Source of the DNA: JBBECE01 sp964574935
GTDB lineage: Bacteria > Pseudomonadota > Alphaproteobacteria > Rhizobiales > Devosiaceae
Direction: 5' to 3'
NCBI GenBank assembly: GCA_964574935.1
Contig: CAZNOZ010000012.1
Coordinates: 1 to 64,000 of the forward strand
DNA: 64,000 bases
Shown here: piece by piece, positions 43,021 through 51,620 of the stretch
Layout: the number at the start of each line of letters is the position of its first letter
How positions within the stretch are numbered: position 1 is the stretch's first letter
Program-made: the position numbers and the translations under genes
Notes under the pieces: model-generated
Database searches by the model: none
Seen by the model: only the letters and a program-made list of their open reading frames with translations
What the model was told of the DNA's origin: nothing

Positions 43021-44289
43021 CTAGCCGTCGAGAATGGATTTGAGCAGATCCGGCACCGATCCGATCCGATCCAGCCGCGGCTTCGGCATGGTGTAGGCGA
43101 AGCTCACATATTTGCGGGCCGGCACGTAGGTGCATAGGCTCGTGCCCGGGTGGTACGAGCCGCAGAAGATCGGCTCGAGCATCCCCAGAGTCAGGTTGCC
43201 ATAGAGCCGATGCGGCGGCACCAGGGTCAGAACCGCGTCGTAGGGTCCCGAATAGCGAAAGAAGCGCTCGTTGTAGGCGAACGGCATCAAGCCGGCGAGG
43301 AAACGGTGGGCGCCGAACATGGCGTTGAGAACGAACTGGCGGCGCGCGATGTCGCGATTTTCGACTTCGCCGACCCTGGCGTCGACGGCCCGGATGAAGT
43401 CCTCCAGCGAGCCATCGACGACGTGCTTGGCGTCGAGGGTGCGCACCCGAAAGAAATCGTCGTCGGCATCGCGCCGGTCGTCGGTCAAGGTGGTGTAGGC
43501 GATGCGAACCTTTCGCGGCTTGCCGGCCTCACGATGGAATATCGAATACAGGACCAGCGCGAACATGACGGCCCGTTGGCGGACGCCCAGCCGGGCCGCC
43601 GCCCGGCGCAAATCCTGACGATCGAACAGCTGGGTTTCGAACCCCATCTCGACCTTGTCCGGCGACAGAAAATGCGCCGCGACCAGGTGGAACGGTGCCA
43701 TCACCGCCGCGACGCTGCGGTAGCCGAGCTTTTCGAACCACGGCACGCGATTGGATTTGTCGGATTGGGAGCCGTGTCCGGTGAATTGCGAGCGGTTGAG
43801 CAGGGCGGAGTCCGAGCCCTCCATCAGGGCGTGCGAGGAGCGCACCATGATGGCGGTGTGGCGGCCCGCATCGTCGGGACCGTCCCGGCGGACGGCCGCC
43901 TGAACCCGGAAGAGGGGCAATTTGGGGGTGTCATAGATATCAAGCCCCGGCTCCAGCCACGTGTTGGGGAAGTCCTCGAAACCATCGACCTCGGTGATGG
44001 AGGTTATGGCGTCGATGAGGTTGTGCGGCAGCGCTTCACCGGGACGGGCGCCGATGAAACCGTGGGTGAGTTGAGGAGCCAGGGAGACGATACGCACCAC
44101 CAGCGATTTGAGCATTTCGGCATCGAAGCGCTGTGAGGAGTAGGCGGTGTAGAATACGGTGTTGCGGGCCTGGAAGACGAACCACTGGAAATTGGTGAAA
44201 TAGGTGAGCGGATCACGGACCGTCGGGGGCAGTCCGCCGGCCAAGGCGTCGGTGCCGGCCTTGGCGCCGATGGTCGACAGAGACTTCAT
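43021..44289 (-). CDS. Acyltransferase-like protein A (HALxEG paralogue 1)
   Basis: A 422-residue protein I cannot place in a named family. Its layout recalls wax-ester synthase/PapA-type acyltransferases: SSHALMEGSD at 151-160 fits the catalytic HxxxDG loop with Glu in place of Asp (H153, E157), and a strand-rich C-terminus (PGTSLCTYVPARKYVSFAY) matches their last segment. No signal peptide; a few amphipathic stretches (VAAVMAPFHLVAAHFL) may bind membrane. GAGGGAGAG precedes ATG 44289. Two paralogues lie upstream, sharing MQWF-type N-termini, YNERFF and PPHR. Likely O- or N-acyl transfer, substrate unknown. Confidence 0.75.
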   Translation of the reverse strand: MKSLSTIGAKAGTDALAGGLPPTVRDPLTYFTNFQWFVFQARNTVFYTAYSSQRFDAEMLKSLVVRIVSLAPQLTHGFIGARPGEALPHNLIDAITSITEVDGFEDFPNTWLEPGLDIYDTPKLPLFRVQAAVRRDGPDDAGRHTAIMVRSSHALMEGSDSALLNRSQFTGHGSQSDKSNRVPWFEKLGYRSVAAVMAPFHLVAAHFLSPDKVEMGFETQLFDRQDLRRAAARLGVRQRAVMFALVLYSIFHREAGKPRKVRIAYTTLTDDRRDADDDFFRVRTLDAKHVVDGSLEDFIRAVDARVGEVENRDIARRQFVLNAMFGAHRFLAGLMPFAYNERFFRYSGPYDAVLTLVPPHRLYGNLTLGMLEPIFCGSYHPGTSLCTYVPARKYVSFAYTMPKPRLDRIGSVPDLLKSILDG

Positions 44290-44390
44290 TGCTCTCCCTC
44301 ACGCGCACTCGTGGCCCCCCGCATGCCGATGTTAGCCGCGCAGCGCCATCGCTTCAACGCGTGCGGCGGGGAAGCGTGAACGGCCTGCGA

Positions 44391-45428
44391 TCACGCTTGA
44401 GCGAGGGCGGCGATCAGGCCGGGAACAGAGGCAGCCCGATCCGCCAGATCCGGGGGAACCGTGTAGTTGATGGTCACCTGGTGGCGGGCCGGCACAAAGG
44501 TGATCAGCGATATCCCCTCGTGGAAGGAGCCGGCATATATCGGTTCGATCACCCCTTCCATGAACGTGCCGACAATGCGGTGTGGGGGGGTCATTGTCAG
44601 GACGATGTCGTAAAGGCCCGGGAAACGGAAGAAGCGCTGATTGTAAAGGGCGGGCAGGCGCCGGGAGGCGGCGCGGTGAATGCCATACAGGGCGTTGAGG
44701 ACATATTGGTGGGTGCCCTCGGGGCGGGCCTCGTAACGCTTCATGGCGGCATCGACGCCAACGATGAACTCGGCCGGCGTCTTGCCGGCGAGCGGAAAGC
44801 GGGCGTGGATGCCGCGGGCCCGGATGAACTCGTCGTCGACGTCGCGGCGGGCNNNNNNNNNNNNNNNNNNNNNNNNNNNNNNNNNNNNNNNNNNNNNNNN
44901 NNNNNNNNNNNNNNNNNNNNNNNNNNNNNNNNNNNNNNNNNNNNNNNNNNNNAGGGCCGAATCCGAGCCTTCGAGCAGTGCGTGGGAGCCGATGACCATC
45001 ACCATCGAGGCCCTGCCCTGATCATCAGGTCCGCCGCGCCGGTTGACCGCAAGGAACCGGAAAAGCGGCAGGCCCGGGGTGTCGTAGAGCTCGACCCCCG
45101 ACTGCAGCCAGGCGTGAGGGTAGGCGTCGAGGCTGTCGACCTCCTCGAGGGACACCACCGCGGCGAGCTCATCGTCGGTCAGCGGCCGGCCGGGGTGGGC
45201 GCCCTGATAGCCGGTGGTGAGCTGGGGGGCGAGGTCGACGAGCTGGCGGGCGATCTTCATCACCCGGTCGCGGTCGATGGGCAGCGACTGGAAGGCGGTG
45301 TAGTAGATGGTGTTGCGGGCCGAATGCAGAAACCACTGCATGTTGGAGAAGGCGGCAGTGGGATCCTCGGCCGGGGCGGCGGCGGCGCCGCTGCCGGCCA
45401 CCAGACTGGACGCACTCAGACTCTTCAC
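44391..45428 (-). CDS. Acyltransferase-like protein B (HALxEG paralogue 2), interrupted by assembly gap
   Basis: Paralogue of its neighbours, beginning MKSLSASSLVAG like protein A, with SNMQWFLHSARNTIYYTAF, GSHALLEGSDSA (H149, E153), YNQRFFRF and TPPHRIVGTFMEGVIEPIYAGSF. The frame is broken only by the 100 N at 44853-44952. Compared with the paralogues, about 104-109 residues are missing at that point (after EGSDSA and before the RRDxDDxF segment), against 33-34 that the N run would encode. Start is GTG at 45428 with GAAGGGA. The true protein should be near 420 residues. Confidence 0.75.
   Translation of the reverse strand: MKSLSASSLVAGSGAAAAPAEDPTAAFSNMQWFLHSARNTIYYTAFQSLPIDRDRVMKIARQLVDLAPQLTTGYQGAHPGRPLTDDELAAVVSLEEVDSLDAYPHAWLQSGVELYDTPGLPLFRFLAVNRRGGPDDQGRASMVMVIGSHALLEGSDSAXXXXXXXXXXXXXXXXXXXXXXXXXXXXXXXXXXARRDVDDEFIRARGIHARFPLAGKTPAEFIVGVDAAMKRYEARPEGTHQYVLNALYGIHRAASRRLPALYNQRFFRFPGLYDIVLTMTPPHRIVGTFMEGVIEPIYAGSFHEGISLITFVPARHQVTINYTVPPDLADRAASVPGLIAALAQA
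44853..44952. other. Assembly gap of 100 N inside acyltransferase-like gene B
   Basis: The bases on the two sides are not duplicated, unlike the other two gaps, so real sequence is missing. From the two paralogues about 310-330 bases are expected here; 100 is a placeholder. Confidence 0.9.
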
Positions 45429-45480
45429 GCTCGATCCCTTCGGGGCTGACGCGGCATGCTAGTGGGCGCCCATCCCCCGT

Positions 45481-46698
45481 TCAAGCCGAGGCACGGGCGG
45501 CGGCCGGACGCGCCAGGCCGGCATAGGCCTGGTCCATGCGCCTCAGGCCGCTTGCCTGTTCGGGGGTCAGATAGAGACCCAGCGCGAAGGTTTCCCGGTT
45601 CGGGACGATGACGCAGGAGGTCAGGCCCGGCGTGGTGGTGCCGCACCAGGCAGGCGGCAGCAGGTCTTCGGTCAGGGGGCCGCCGAAATAGTGCGGCGGG
45701 ATGAGCCCGATCACGCAGTCAAAGGGAATGAGGGCGAACACCTTTGGCGAATAGGCAAAGGGCATGAGAGCGTTCAACCGCCGATGCAGATGCACCGAGG
45801 CGGTGTTGAGCGATTGGCTGAAGCCGGCGTCGGCGGCTTCGAGCTCGGAAAAGCGGCGGTCGATGTGGCGGACGTAGGCGGCAAAATCCGGCCGATTGCG
45901 GAAGCTCGCCTGCACGGTGCGCATCTTGATGAAGCCGTCGCGCATCAGCTCGGGGCGGTTGTCCAGCGTCGAATACAGGCACGAGACGCGGCGTTTGCCG
46001 CCCCGGGTGCCGGCGCCGAAGAGGCCCGTGAGGACAAGCGCGTACAACACGGATCGCTGGCGAACGCCCAACGCGCGAACCGCCGCCGCGATGCGGGCGC
46101 GGGCGAAGGTCCGGGTCGCGAAGACGCGCGTGCCCTTGGGGCCGGGCATGAGGTTGGCGGCGGCCAGGTGCAGCGGCACGGCGATCCAGGAGAGCGCCAC
46201 CGCCAGTGGGTGGCGGACCGCTCCCTCGGCGGCGCCGGGGCGCTCGGTGGGTTGCGACCGGGTGAGCTGGGCGGAATCGGCCCCTTCCACAAGCGCATGG
46301 GAGATCCGGATCAGTATGAAGCCGGCGCGGCCCTCGCCGTCGGGCCCGCCGCGGCGGTTGGCGCAGCGGAAGCGGAAAAGCGGCAGTTTCGGGTCGGCGA
46401 AGACCTCGAAGCCGCCGTCCAGCCAGGCCTCGGGCAAGCCGTCGAGGCTGTCGACCTCCTCGATCGAGGAAATGGCGTGGACGGTGGCACGATCGAGCGG
46501 CTGGCCCGGACGCGCGCCGAGATAGCCGCCCGTTACCTGCGGCGCCAGGGCGGCGAAGGCGGCAATCCTGGCGTCCAGACTTTCGCGGTCGAACGGAACG
46601 CTGGAGAACGCGGCGTAGAACACCACGTTGCGCTGGTGGTAGAGGAACCACTGCATGTCGGAAAAGCCGGCGCGCGGATCGCCGGACGTCGCGTGCAT
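45481..46698 (-). CDS. Acyltransferase-like protein C (HALxEG paralogue 3)
   Basis: A 405-residue paralogue, with FSDMQWFLYHQRNVVFYAAF at 12-31, RISHALVEGADSAQ (H134, E138), ALGVRQRSVLYALVL near 207, AYSPKVFALIPFD and PPHYFGGPLTEDLLPPAWCG. Against protein A the shared blocks keep order and spacing, so all three derive from duplication. ATG at 46698 follows GGGGAT. It lies 52 bases upstream of protein B and about 250 bases (with gap) downstream of a sulfotransferase-like gene, all leftward. Function unknown; acyl transfer is inferred from the HxxxEG loop. Confidence 0.75.
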   Translation of the reverse strand: MHATSGDPRAGFSDMQWFLYHQRNVVFYAAFSSVPFDRESLDARIAAFAALAPQVTGGYLGARPGQPLDRATVHAISSIEEVDSLDGLPEAWLDGGFEVFADPKLPLFRFRCANRRGGPDGEGRAGFILIRISHALVEGADSAQLTRSQPTERPGAAEGAVRHPLAVALSWIAVPLHLAAANLMPGPKGTRVFATRTFARARIAAAVRALGVRQRSVLYALVLTGLFGAGTRGGKRRVSCLYSTLDNRPELMRDGFIKMRTVQASFRNRPDFAAYVRHIDRRFSELEAADAGFSQSLNTASVHLHRRLNALMPFAYSPKVFALIPFDCVIGLIPPHYFGGPLTEDLLPPAWCGTTTPGLTSCVIVPNRETFALGLYLTPEQASGLRRMDQAYAGLARPAAARASA

Positions 46699-46777
46699 GG
46701 TTGCATCCCCTGCCCCCGAGACAACGGTAGCCTAGCAAATCGCGGGTCCTGCCGCGATAGCGCGGCGATCGGGTCGC

Positions 46778-46960
46778 GCGGGCTTGGTTTGCGCCTACGC
46801 GGCGGGCNNNNNNNNNNNNNNNNNNNNNNNNNNNNNNNNNNNNNNNNNNNNNNNNNNNNNNNNNNNNNNNNNNNNNNNNNNNNNNNNNNNNNNNNNNNNN
46901 NNNNNNNGCGGGCTTGGTTTGCGCCTACGCGGCGGGCTTGGTTTGCGCCTACGCGGCGGG
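46778..46960. repeat. 24-bp tandem repeat around a 100-N assembly gap
   Basis: The unit GCGGGCTTGGTTTGCGCCTA (plus CGCG) occurs at 46908-46931 and 46932-46955 and starts again at 46956; a copy plus six bases also ends the left contig (46778-46807). N fills 46808-46907. The number of units is therefore unresolved and the gap is probably an unmerged repeat. The stop codon of the sulfotransferase-like gene (46949-46951) lies in the second unit. Confidence 0.85.
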
Positions 46961-47995
46961 CTGGACCTCGCCCAGACGCCGGGTGGCGTCGTCGGCGCTG
47001 TCGGCCTCCATCAGTGTCCCCAGGGCTCCGGGAATTTCGGCCCCGACCGGCTTGCCGCGCACCGCCGTGCGTTGGCGGTGAAGGGGATCGAAGAAACTCG
47101 CCAGATATTGCGGATAGAGCGTAGCGGCGACCCGCCGCGCGAACGCGTCGGCGGCGGGATCGCCCAGTGTGGTCAGGGCATTCGGGGTGAGTGGCTTGAT
47201 CTCGCCGCCGGCCCTGGCCTCCTCGGCCCAGTGGGACTCCGCCCGCATCCTTGTGTGGCCCGGGATTTCGGCGGACGGCGGGCCCGCCTCGACGCTGGCA
47301 TAGGTGGCGGCGATGGCTTCGAGCTCGGTGTTGGTCTCGTCGGGGAAAAGCCGCATCAGGCCGGCATCGAAGATGGTGATGCGCCGGGGTTCGAATTTGG
47401 CCCTGGCGCGCTCGAGATGCGCGGCCTGGGCGCGCCAGGAGGAGTAGTTGAAGCCAGCCACGGCGGCGCGCAGCGGATTGAGCGAGCCGCCAAGCTCGGC
47501 CCGGGCGAGACGCCAATAGCGCGGCAGCCACTCGAGCAATTGCCACAAGAAAAATGTCTGCTCGATCGGATAGCGCATCGTGGATCGGATGCGATGGAGC
47601 GGCGAGAATTCGGTCACGAACTGCCGGGAGAGCGAGGCATGCTGCAACAACGGATCGCGAATTGTGAAGACCAGATGCTCGGCGGCGCTCAGGACGAACT
47701 CGAAGAGCTCGTCGGTGACGAAACCGTCCAGATCCTTGATTGCCAGCACCACCGGGCGGTCGCCGGCGCCGGCACGCGCGGCGTGATGGGCCGCCAGGAT
47801 GGTTCTGGCGTAATGGCGCCGCGGATTGACCGAGTTCGGCATCGCCGGTTCGTAGACCGCACCGTCGAGCCGTTCGCCGAGCAGCCGGCAGACGACGGTG
47901 GTGTTGGAGCGCGGCACGCCGAGCACGTAGACCAGGCGCAACCGGCCGGCCGCCACCAACCGCTCAAGTTCCGCGAAGGGGGACCGGTCCGGCAT
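46949..47995 (-). CDS. Sulfotransferase-like P-loop protein B
   Basis: A 348-residue protein. VLGVPRSNTTVVCRLL at residues 24-39 resembles the 5'-phosphosulfate loop of PAPS-dependent sulfotransferases (usually PRSGTT; here Asn replaces Gly), and LVFTIRDPLLQHAS resembles the 3'-phosphate motif. Further blocks shared with its neighbour are DGAVYEPAMPNS, IFDAGLMRLFPDE, SHWAEEA and FFDPLHR. ATG at 47995, 8 bases after the neighbour gene's stop. Cytosolic. Transfer of sulfate to a lipid or sugar is inferred; a nucleotide-binding role without sulfotransfer is possible. Confidence 0.75.
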   Translation of the reverse strand: MPDRSPFAELERLVAAGRLRLVYVLGVPRSNTTVVCRLLGERLDGAVYEPAMPNSVNPRRHYARTILAAHHAARAGAGDRPVVLAIKDLDGFVTDELFEFVLSAAEHLVFTIRDPLLQHASLSRQFVTEFSPLHRIRSTMRYPIEQTFFLWQLLEWLPRYWRLARAELGGSLNPLRAAVAGFNYSSWRAQAAHLERARAKFEPRRITIFDAGLMRLFPDETNTELEAIAATYASVEAGPPSAEIPGHTRMRAESHWAEEARAGGEIKPLTPNALTTLGDPAADAFARRVAATLYPQYLASFFDPLHRQRTAVRGKPVGAEIPGALGTLMEADSADDATRRLGEVQPAA

Positions 47996-48003
47996 CGGTG
48001 CGC

Positions 48004-49089
48004 TCAGGCGGCGGCAAGGGCGCCGAGACGGGAAAGTGCCTCGTCGGGGCCAGGAGCCGAAAGCAGGACCTCGAGCGCCTCGTTGCGAGCCGGCACGGGC
48101 TCGGCGGCGGCGCCGCGCACGCGCTGCAAAAGGCGGTGCGCGGGATCGTAGAACAGGCGCACATAGTGCGGGTCGAGCTCGCGCATGATCTGGTTGAGCC
48201 AATGGTCGAGCCCGGTTCGCGGCAGGCCGGATTCGCCTTTGGCGGGCATCGGCAGAATGCGGTCGGCGGCGTGCGCCTGGGTGGCCCAGTGCGAGCTTGC
48301 CTCCATCATCGAGTTGGCGGCGACTTCGACCCCGGCGGCGGCAAGGGTTTCCTCGGAGCTGACGCCGGCGGCGATGGTGGCCAGTTCGGCGGCGGCCAGA
48401 TCCGGGAAGAGCCGAGACAAGCCGGCGTCGATGACCGTGATCTCGTCGGGCTTGCGGGCCGTGGCGGCGGCATCGAACTGCCGTGTCAACGCCCGCCAGC
48501 AGGCGACGTCGGTGCCCGAGGCGGTGGCCCGGCGGTAGCCGCGCGGGCCGCCATCGGTGCGTTTGGGCGCCTGGCGCCAGGCGTCCGGCCACATGCGGGT
48601 GAAATGCACCGCCATCCAGAAGGACTCCGCCGGCGTCTGCATAGACCGCTTGTACCGGTCGGGGGATTCCAGCTCCATCGACATGCGCCGGGCGAGCGAT
48701 TGGTACTGAGCGGCCGGCTCGCGAATAGCGAATACGATGTGGGCGGACGCCGTCAGGATGAACTCGAGCATCGGCTCGCCGAGGAAGTTGGAGATGTCCT
48801 TGACGGCCAGCGTGACCGGTCCGCGGCGCCCCGAGGTCTGCCTGGCGGTCTCGAACGCCTCGAGGATGCGCTCGGCGTAGGTGCGGAGCGGGCGGGCGGT
48901 ATTGGGAACCGCCGGCTCGAGTACGGCGCCGTCAAGATGGCGGCCGAGTATGCGACCCAGCACCGTGGTATTGGAACGCGGCACGCCGATGATGTAGAGC
49001 ATCCTGAGCTCGCCGGCGCTCACCAGGGATTGAAGCTTTGTCAACGATGCGGGCAAGGACATCGGTTGGCGTTCGAGGGGCCTGGACAT
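48004..49089 (-). CDS. Sulfotransferase-like P-loop protein A
   Basis: A protein of 361 residues, paralogous to B. LYIIGVPRSNTTVLGRILGRHLDGAVLEPAVPN at 31-63 gives the P-loop, HIVFAIREPAAQYQSLARRM the 3'-phosphate motif, VIDAGLSRLFPD, SHWATQAH and LFYDPAHR the shared blocks. First gene of the leftward set, divergent from hemA with about 146 bases between. The start is uncertain: ATG at 49089 or 49062, neither with a good ribosome site. The same Gly-to-Asn change in the loop as in B points to a distinct subfamily. Confidence 0.75.
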   Translation of the reverse strand: MSRPLERQPMSLPASLTKLQSLVSAGELRMLYIIGVPRSNTTVLGRILGRHLDGAVLEPAVPNTARPLRTYAERILEAFETARQTSGRRGPVTLAVKDISNFLGEPMLEFILTASAHIVFAIREPAAQYQSLARRMSMELESPDRYKRSMQTPAESFWMAVHFTRMWPDAWRQAPKRTDGGPRGYRRATASGTDVACWRALTRQFDAAATARKPDEITVIDAGLSRLFPDLAAAELATIAAGVSSEETLAAAGVEVAANSMMEASSHWATQAHAADRILPMPAKGESGLPRTGLDHWLNQIMRELDPHYVRLFYDPAHRLLQRVRGAAAEPVPARNEALEVLLSAPGPDEALSRLGALAAA

Positions 49090-49235
49090 ACAATGGGTTC
49101 GAACCGGCAGGGGTAGCGGGCAATGGCCCTCAGGGCAAGGCGCCCGCCATCGCTGCGTCAGCTTGACCGGTCTCAAGGCCGACGGAATTCGGCTATCACG
49201 GCGGATAGGCAGCGCGGTTTGGAGGACTGAAGCGC

Positions 49236-50516
49236 ATGGACTATCGCGGCATCTTCGAGGACGCGGTCGACGTCCTGCGGCAGGAGAAGCGCTACCGGGT
49301 CTTCGCCGACCTCGAGCGCATCGCCGGTCGCTTTCCGGTGGCGATCTACCGCGACGGCGCCGACAACCCCCGCGAAATCACGATCTGGTGCTCGAACGAC
49401 TATCTGGGAATGGGCCAGCATCCCGAGGTCGTCGCAGCGATGCAGCAGACCGCCGGACAGCTCGGCGTGGGCGCGGGCGGTACCCGCAATATCTCGGGTA
49501 CAAACAGGCCGCTGGTGGAGCTGGAGCGTTCCCTCGCCGACCTGCACCGCAAGGAAGCGGCGTTGGTGTTCACGTCCGGGTTCGTTTCCAACGAAGCCTC
49601 GATCTCGACCCTGGCGCGGCTGATGCCGGAATGCGTGATCCTCTCCGACCAGCTCAACCACGCCTCGATGATCGCCGGAGCCAGGCATTCGGGCATGGAA
49701 AAGCGGATCTTCCGCCACAACGATCCGGACCATCTCGAGGAGTTGCTGATTGCCGCCGGCAACAGCCGGCCGAAGCTCATTGTCTTCGAGTCGATCTATT
49801 CGATGGATGGCGACGTCGCGCCCATCGAGCGGTTCGTGGAACTGGCGGCCAAACATGACGCGCTGACCTATTGCGACGAGGTGCACGCGGTCGGCATGTA
49901 TGGCGAGCGTGGCGCCGGCATCTGCGAGCGCGAAGGGCTGATGGGACGGATCGATATCATCGAAGGGACCCTCGCAAAGGCCTTCGGCACGATGGGAGGA
50001 TACGTTGCCGCCTCCAAGCCGGTCGTCGACGCCATCCGGTCCTATGCGCCCGAGTTCATCTTCACGACGGCCCTGCCCCCACCGATGTGCGCGGCGGCGC
50101 GGACCTCGATCGAGCATCTGAAAGCGTCCGACGAGGAGCGCCAGGCGCAGCGGCGGCAGGTGGCCCGGGTCAAGCAAACGCTCACGCAGGCAGGGTTGCC
50201 GGTGATCCCCACCGACACGCACATCGTGCCGGTCATTGTCGGCGACGCGCGGGCCTGCAAGGCGGCGAGCGATCTACTCCTGGAAAAGCACGGCATCTAC
50301 ATCCAGCCGATCAACTATCCGACGGTGCCGAAGGGAACCGAACGGCTGAGAATTACGCCGACGCCTCTGCATGACGATCAGATGATCGCGGCGCTCTGCG
50401 ATGCGTTGGGGCAGGTCTGGGAGACGCTGGAGCTGCCCCGGGATGTCGATTCCAGCCGTCTTTCGGTCGCCGCGCTGACATCCGGCGATCTGACACTGCC
50501 GACGACCGGCGGCTAG
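49236..50516 (+). CDS. hemA: 5-aminolevulinate synthase
   Basis: A 426-residue PLP enzyme condensing glycine and succinyl-CoA to ALA, the alphaproteobacterial start of haem synthesis. Signatures are ITIWCSNDYLGMGQHPEV, GAGGTRNISGTNRPLVELE, SDQLNHASMIAG, CDEVHAVGMYGERGAGI, EGTLAKAFGTMGGYV with the PLP lysine (near residue 248), and GIYIQPINYPTVPKGTERLRITP. GGAGGA precedes ATG 49236. These motifs separate it from serine palmitoyl- or cysteate-acyltransferases. Stop codon overlaps that of the convergent CDF gene (CTAG). Confidence 0.97.
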   Translation: MDYRGIFEDAVDVLRQEKRYRVFADLERIAGRFPVAIYRDGADNPREITIWCSNDYLGMGQHPEVVAAMQQTAGQLGVGAGGTRNISGTNRPLVELERSLADLHRKEAALVFTSGFVSNEASISTLARLMPECVILSDQLNHASMIAGARHSGMEKRIFRHNDPDHLEELLIAAGNSRPKLIVFESIYSMDGDVAPIERFVELAAKHDALTYCDEVHAVGMYGERGAGICEREGLMGRIDIIEGTLAKAFGTMGGYVAASKPVVDAIRSYAPEFIFTTALPPPMCAAARTSIEHLKASDEERQAQRRQVARVKQTLTQAGLPVIPTDTHIVPVIVGDARACKAASDLLLEKHGIYIQPINYPTVPKGTERLRITPTPLHDDQMIAALCDALGQVWETLELPRDVDSSRLSVAALTSGDLTLPTTGG

Positions 50517-51457
50517 CGGGCGGTCTGCGTATCGCGCCCGGTGCCGGGTTCGGCGTCGGCGCACTCCCCAAACTCGATCTCGACGGTGGCGTGGCTGACG
50601 CCGAAGCGCTCGGCCAGGCGCGCCTTTATTGCGGCAATGGCTGTGTCGGGCCGGCGATTCACCGCTAGGCGGGCGTGCAGCGTCACCATCGGACGTTCCT
50701 CTGAAATCGACCACGCATGGACGTGATGGATGTCCTCGACGCCATCGACATGGGCGGCAAGGTCGGCGGCGATCTTGCGCGAATCGAGCTGGCGCGGGGC
50801 GCCTTCGAGCAGGATGTCGGCGGACTCGCGCACGATTTTGAGGGCGCTCCTGAGAATAATGAGCACGACCAGAACCGACAGAATCGGATCGGCCAGTGTC
50901 CAACCGGTTGCGATGATGATGGACGCGGCGACGATGGCCGCGAGCGAGCCGAGCAGGTCGCCGAAAACATGCAGCGCCGCGGCGCGCAGGTTGAGGCTGG
51001 CGCCCTCGCTGACATGCAGGACGCGGAAGGTGACGAGGTTGACGACCAGGCCCGCTGCCGCGACGCCGAGCATCAGCGGGCCGGCGACTTCGATCGGCGC
51101 GGCAATGCGGCGCGCGGCCTCGACGAGTATGAGCGCGGCGATGACGAACAGCGCCAGCCCGTTGACGAAAGCGACGAGGACCGAAAAGCGGTCAAACCCG
51201 TAGGTGCGTTTCCGGTTCGCAGGCCGCCGCGCCAGCCTGGCGGCGAACCAGGCAAGGGCCAGGGACGCAAAGTCCGTGAACATGTGTCCGGCATCGGCGA
51301 TCAACGCCAGTGAACCCGACAGCAGCCCCCCGAAGATCTCGGCGAGCATGAAGATGCCGGTCAACAGGGCGGCAACACCGAGGCGCGTGCCGCCGTCGTC
51401 GGCCAACCCGGGACGGGTTTGCGCGGGGTGGTGGTGATGGCGGGCGGTCGGCGACAT
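50513..51457 (-). CDS. Cation diffusion facilitator metal exporter
   Basis: A 314-residue CDF transporter with six membrane segments and a C-terminal cytosolic domain. The metal sites are ADAGHMFTDFASL (H-x3-D, segment II) and ALHVFGDLLGS (H-x3-D, segment V), the zinc-type pattern of ZitB/CzcD. A His-rich N-terminus (ARHHHHPAQ) and HHVHAW in the C-terminal domain add metal ligands. ATG at 51457 is chosen as the first start next to the His run; upstream frame to 51544 is not conserved in style. Convergent with hemA. Confidence 0.9.
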   Translation of the reverse strand: MSPTARHHHHPAQTRPGLADDGGTRLGVAALLTGIFMLAEIFGGLLSGSLALIADAGHMFTDFASLALAWFAARLARRPANRKRTYGFDRFSVLVAFVNGLALFVIAALILVEAARRIAAPIEVAGPLMLGVAAAGLVVNLVTFRVLHVSEGASLNLRAAALHVFGDLLGSLAAIVAASIIIATGWTLADPILSVLVVLIILRSALKIVRESADILLEGAPRQLDSRKIAADLAAHVDGVEDIHHVHAWSISEERPMVTLHARLAVNRRPDTAIAAIKARLAERFGVSHATVEIEFGECADAEPGTGRDTQTAR

Positions 51458-51620
51458 GGCGGCCACAAATGCGCCCGGCGCAAGCTGGCGCCGGCGGCGG
51501 TTGGCAGTCGCCGGCACTGTGACGCCCAAGCCCCGACATGTCAAACCAGGACCAGAAATATGGGATATATTTCAGTCGGTTATGTTAGGTTATAACAGAA
51601 CGCTTGCGGACTCCCGGCGG

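Noticed and set aside
46778..46960. The 24-bp repeats as a CRISPR array
   Set aside because: Units are directly joined without unique spacers, so it is a simple tandem repeat.
46949..48592. 547-codon frame that would fuse the two sulfotransferase-like genes
   Set aside because: The N-terminal 200 codons lie in the wrong frame of the upstream paralogue; the conserved protein starts at ATG 47995.
49236..50516. hemA as a sulfonolipid or sphingolipid synthase linked to the adjacent sulfotransferase-like genes
   Set aside because: The ALA-synthase-specific blocks (GAGGTRNISGTN, HAVGMYGERGAGI, PINYPTVPKGTERLR) are all present, and it is divergently transcribed; it is ordinary haem synthesis.
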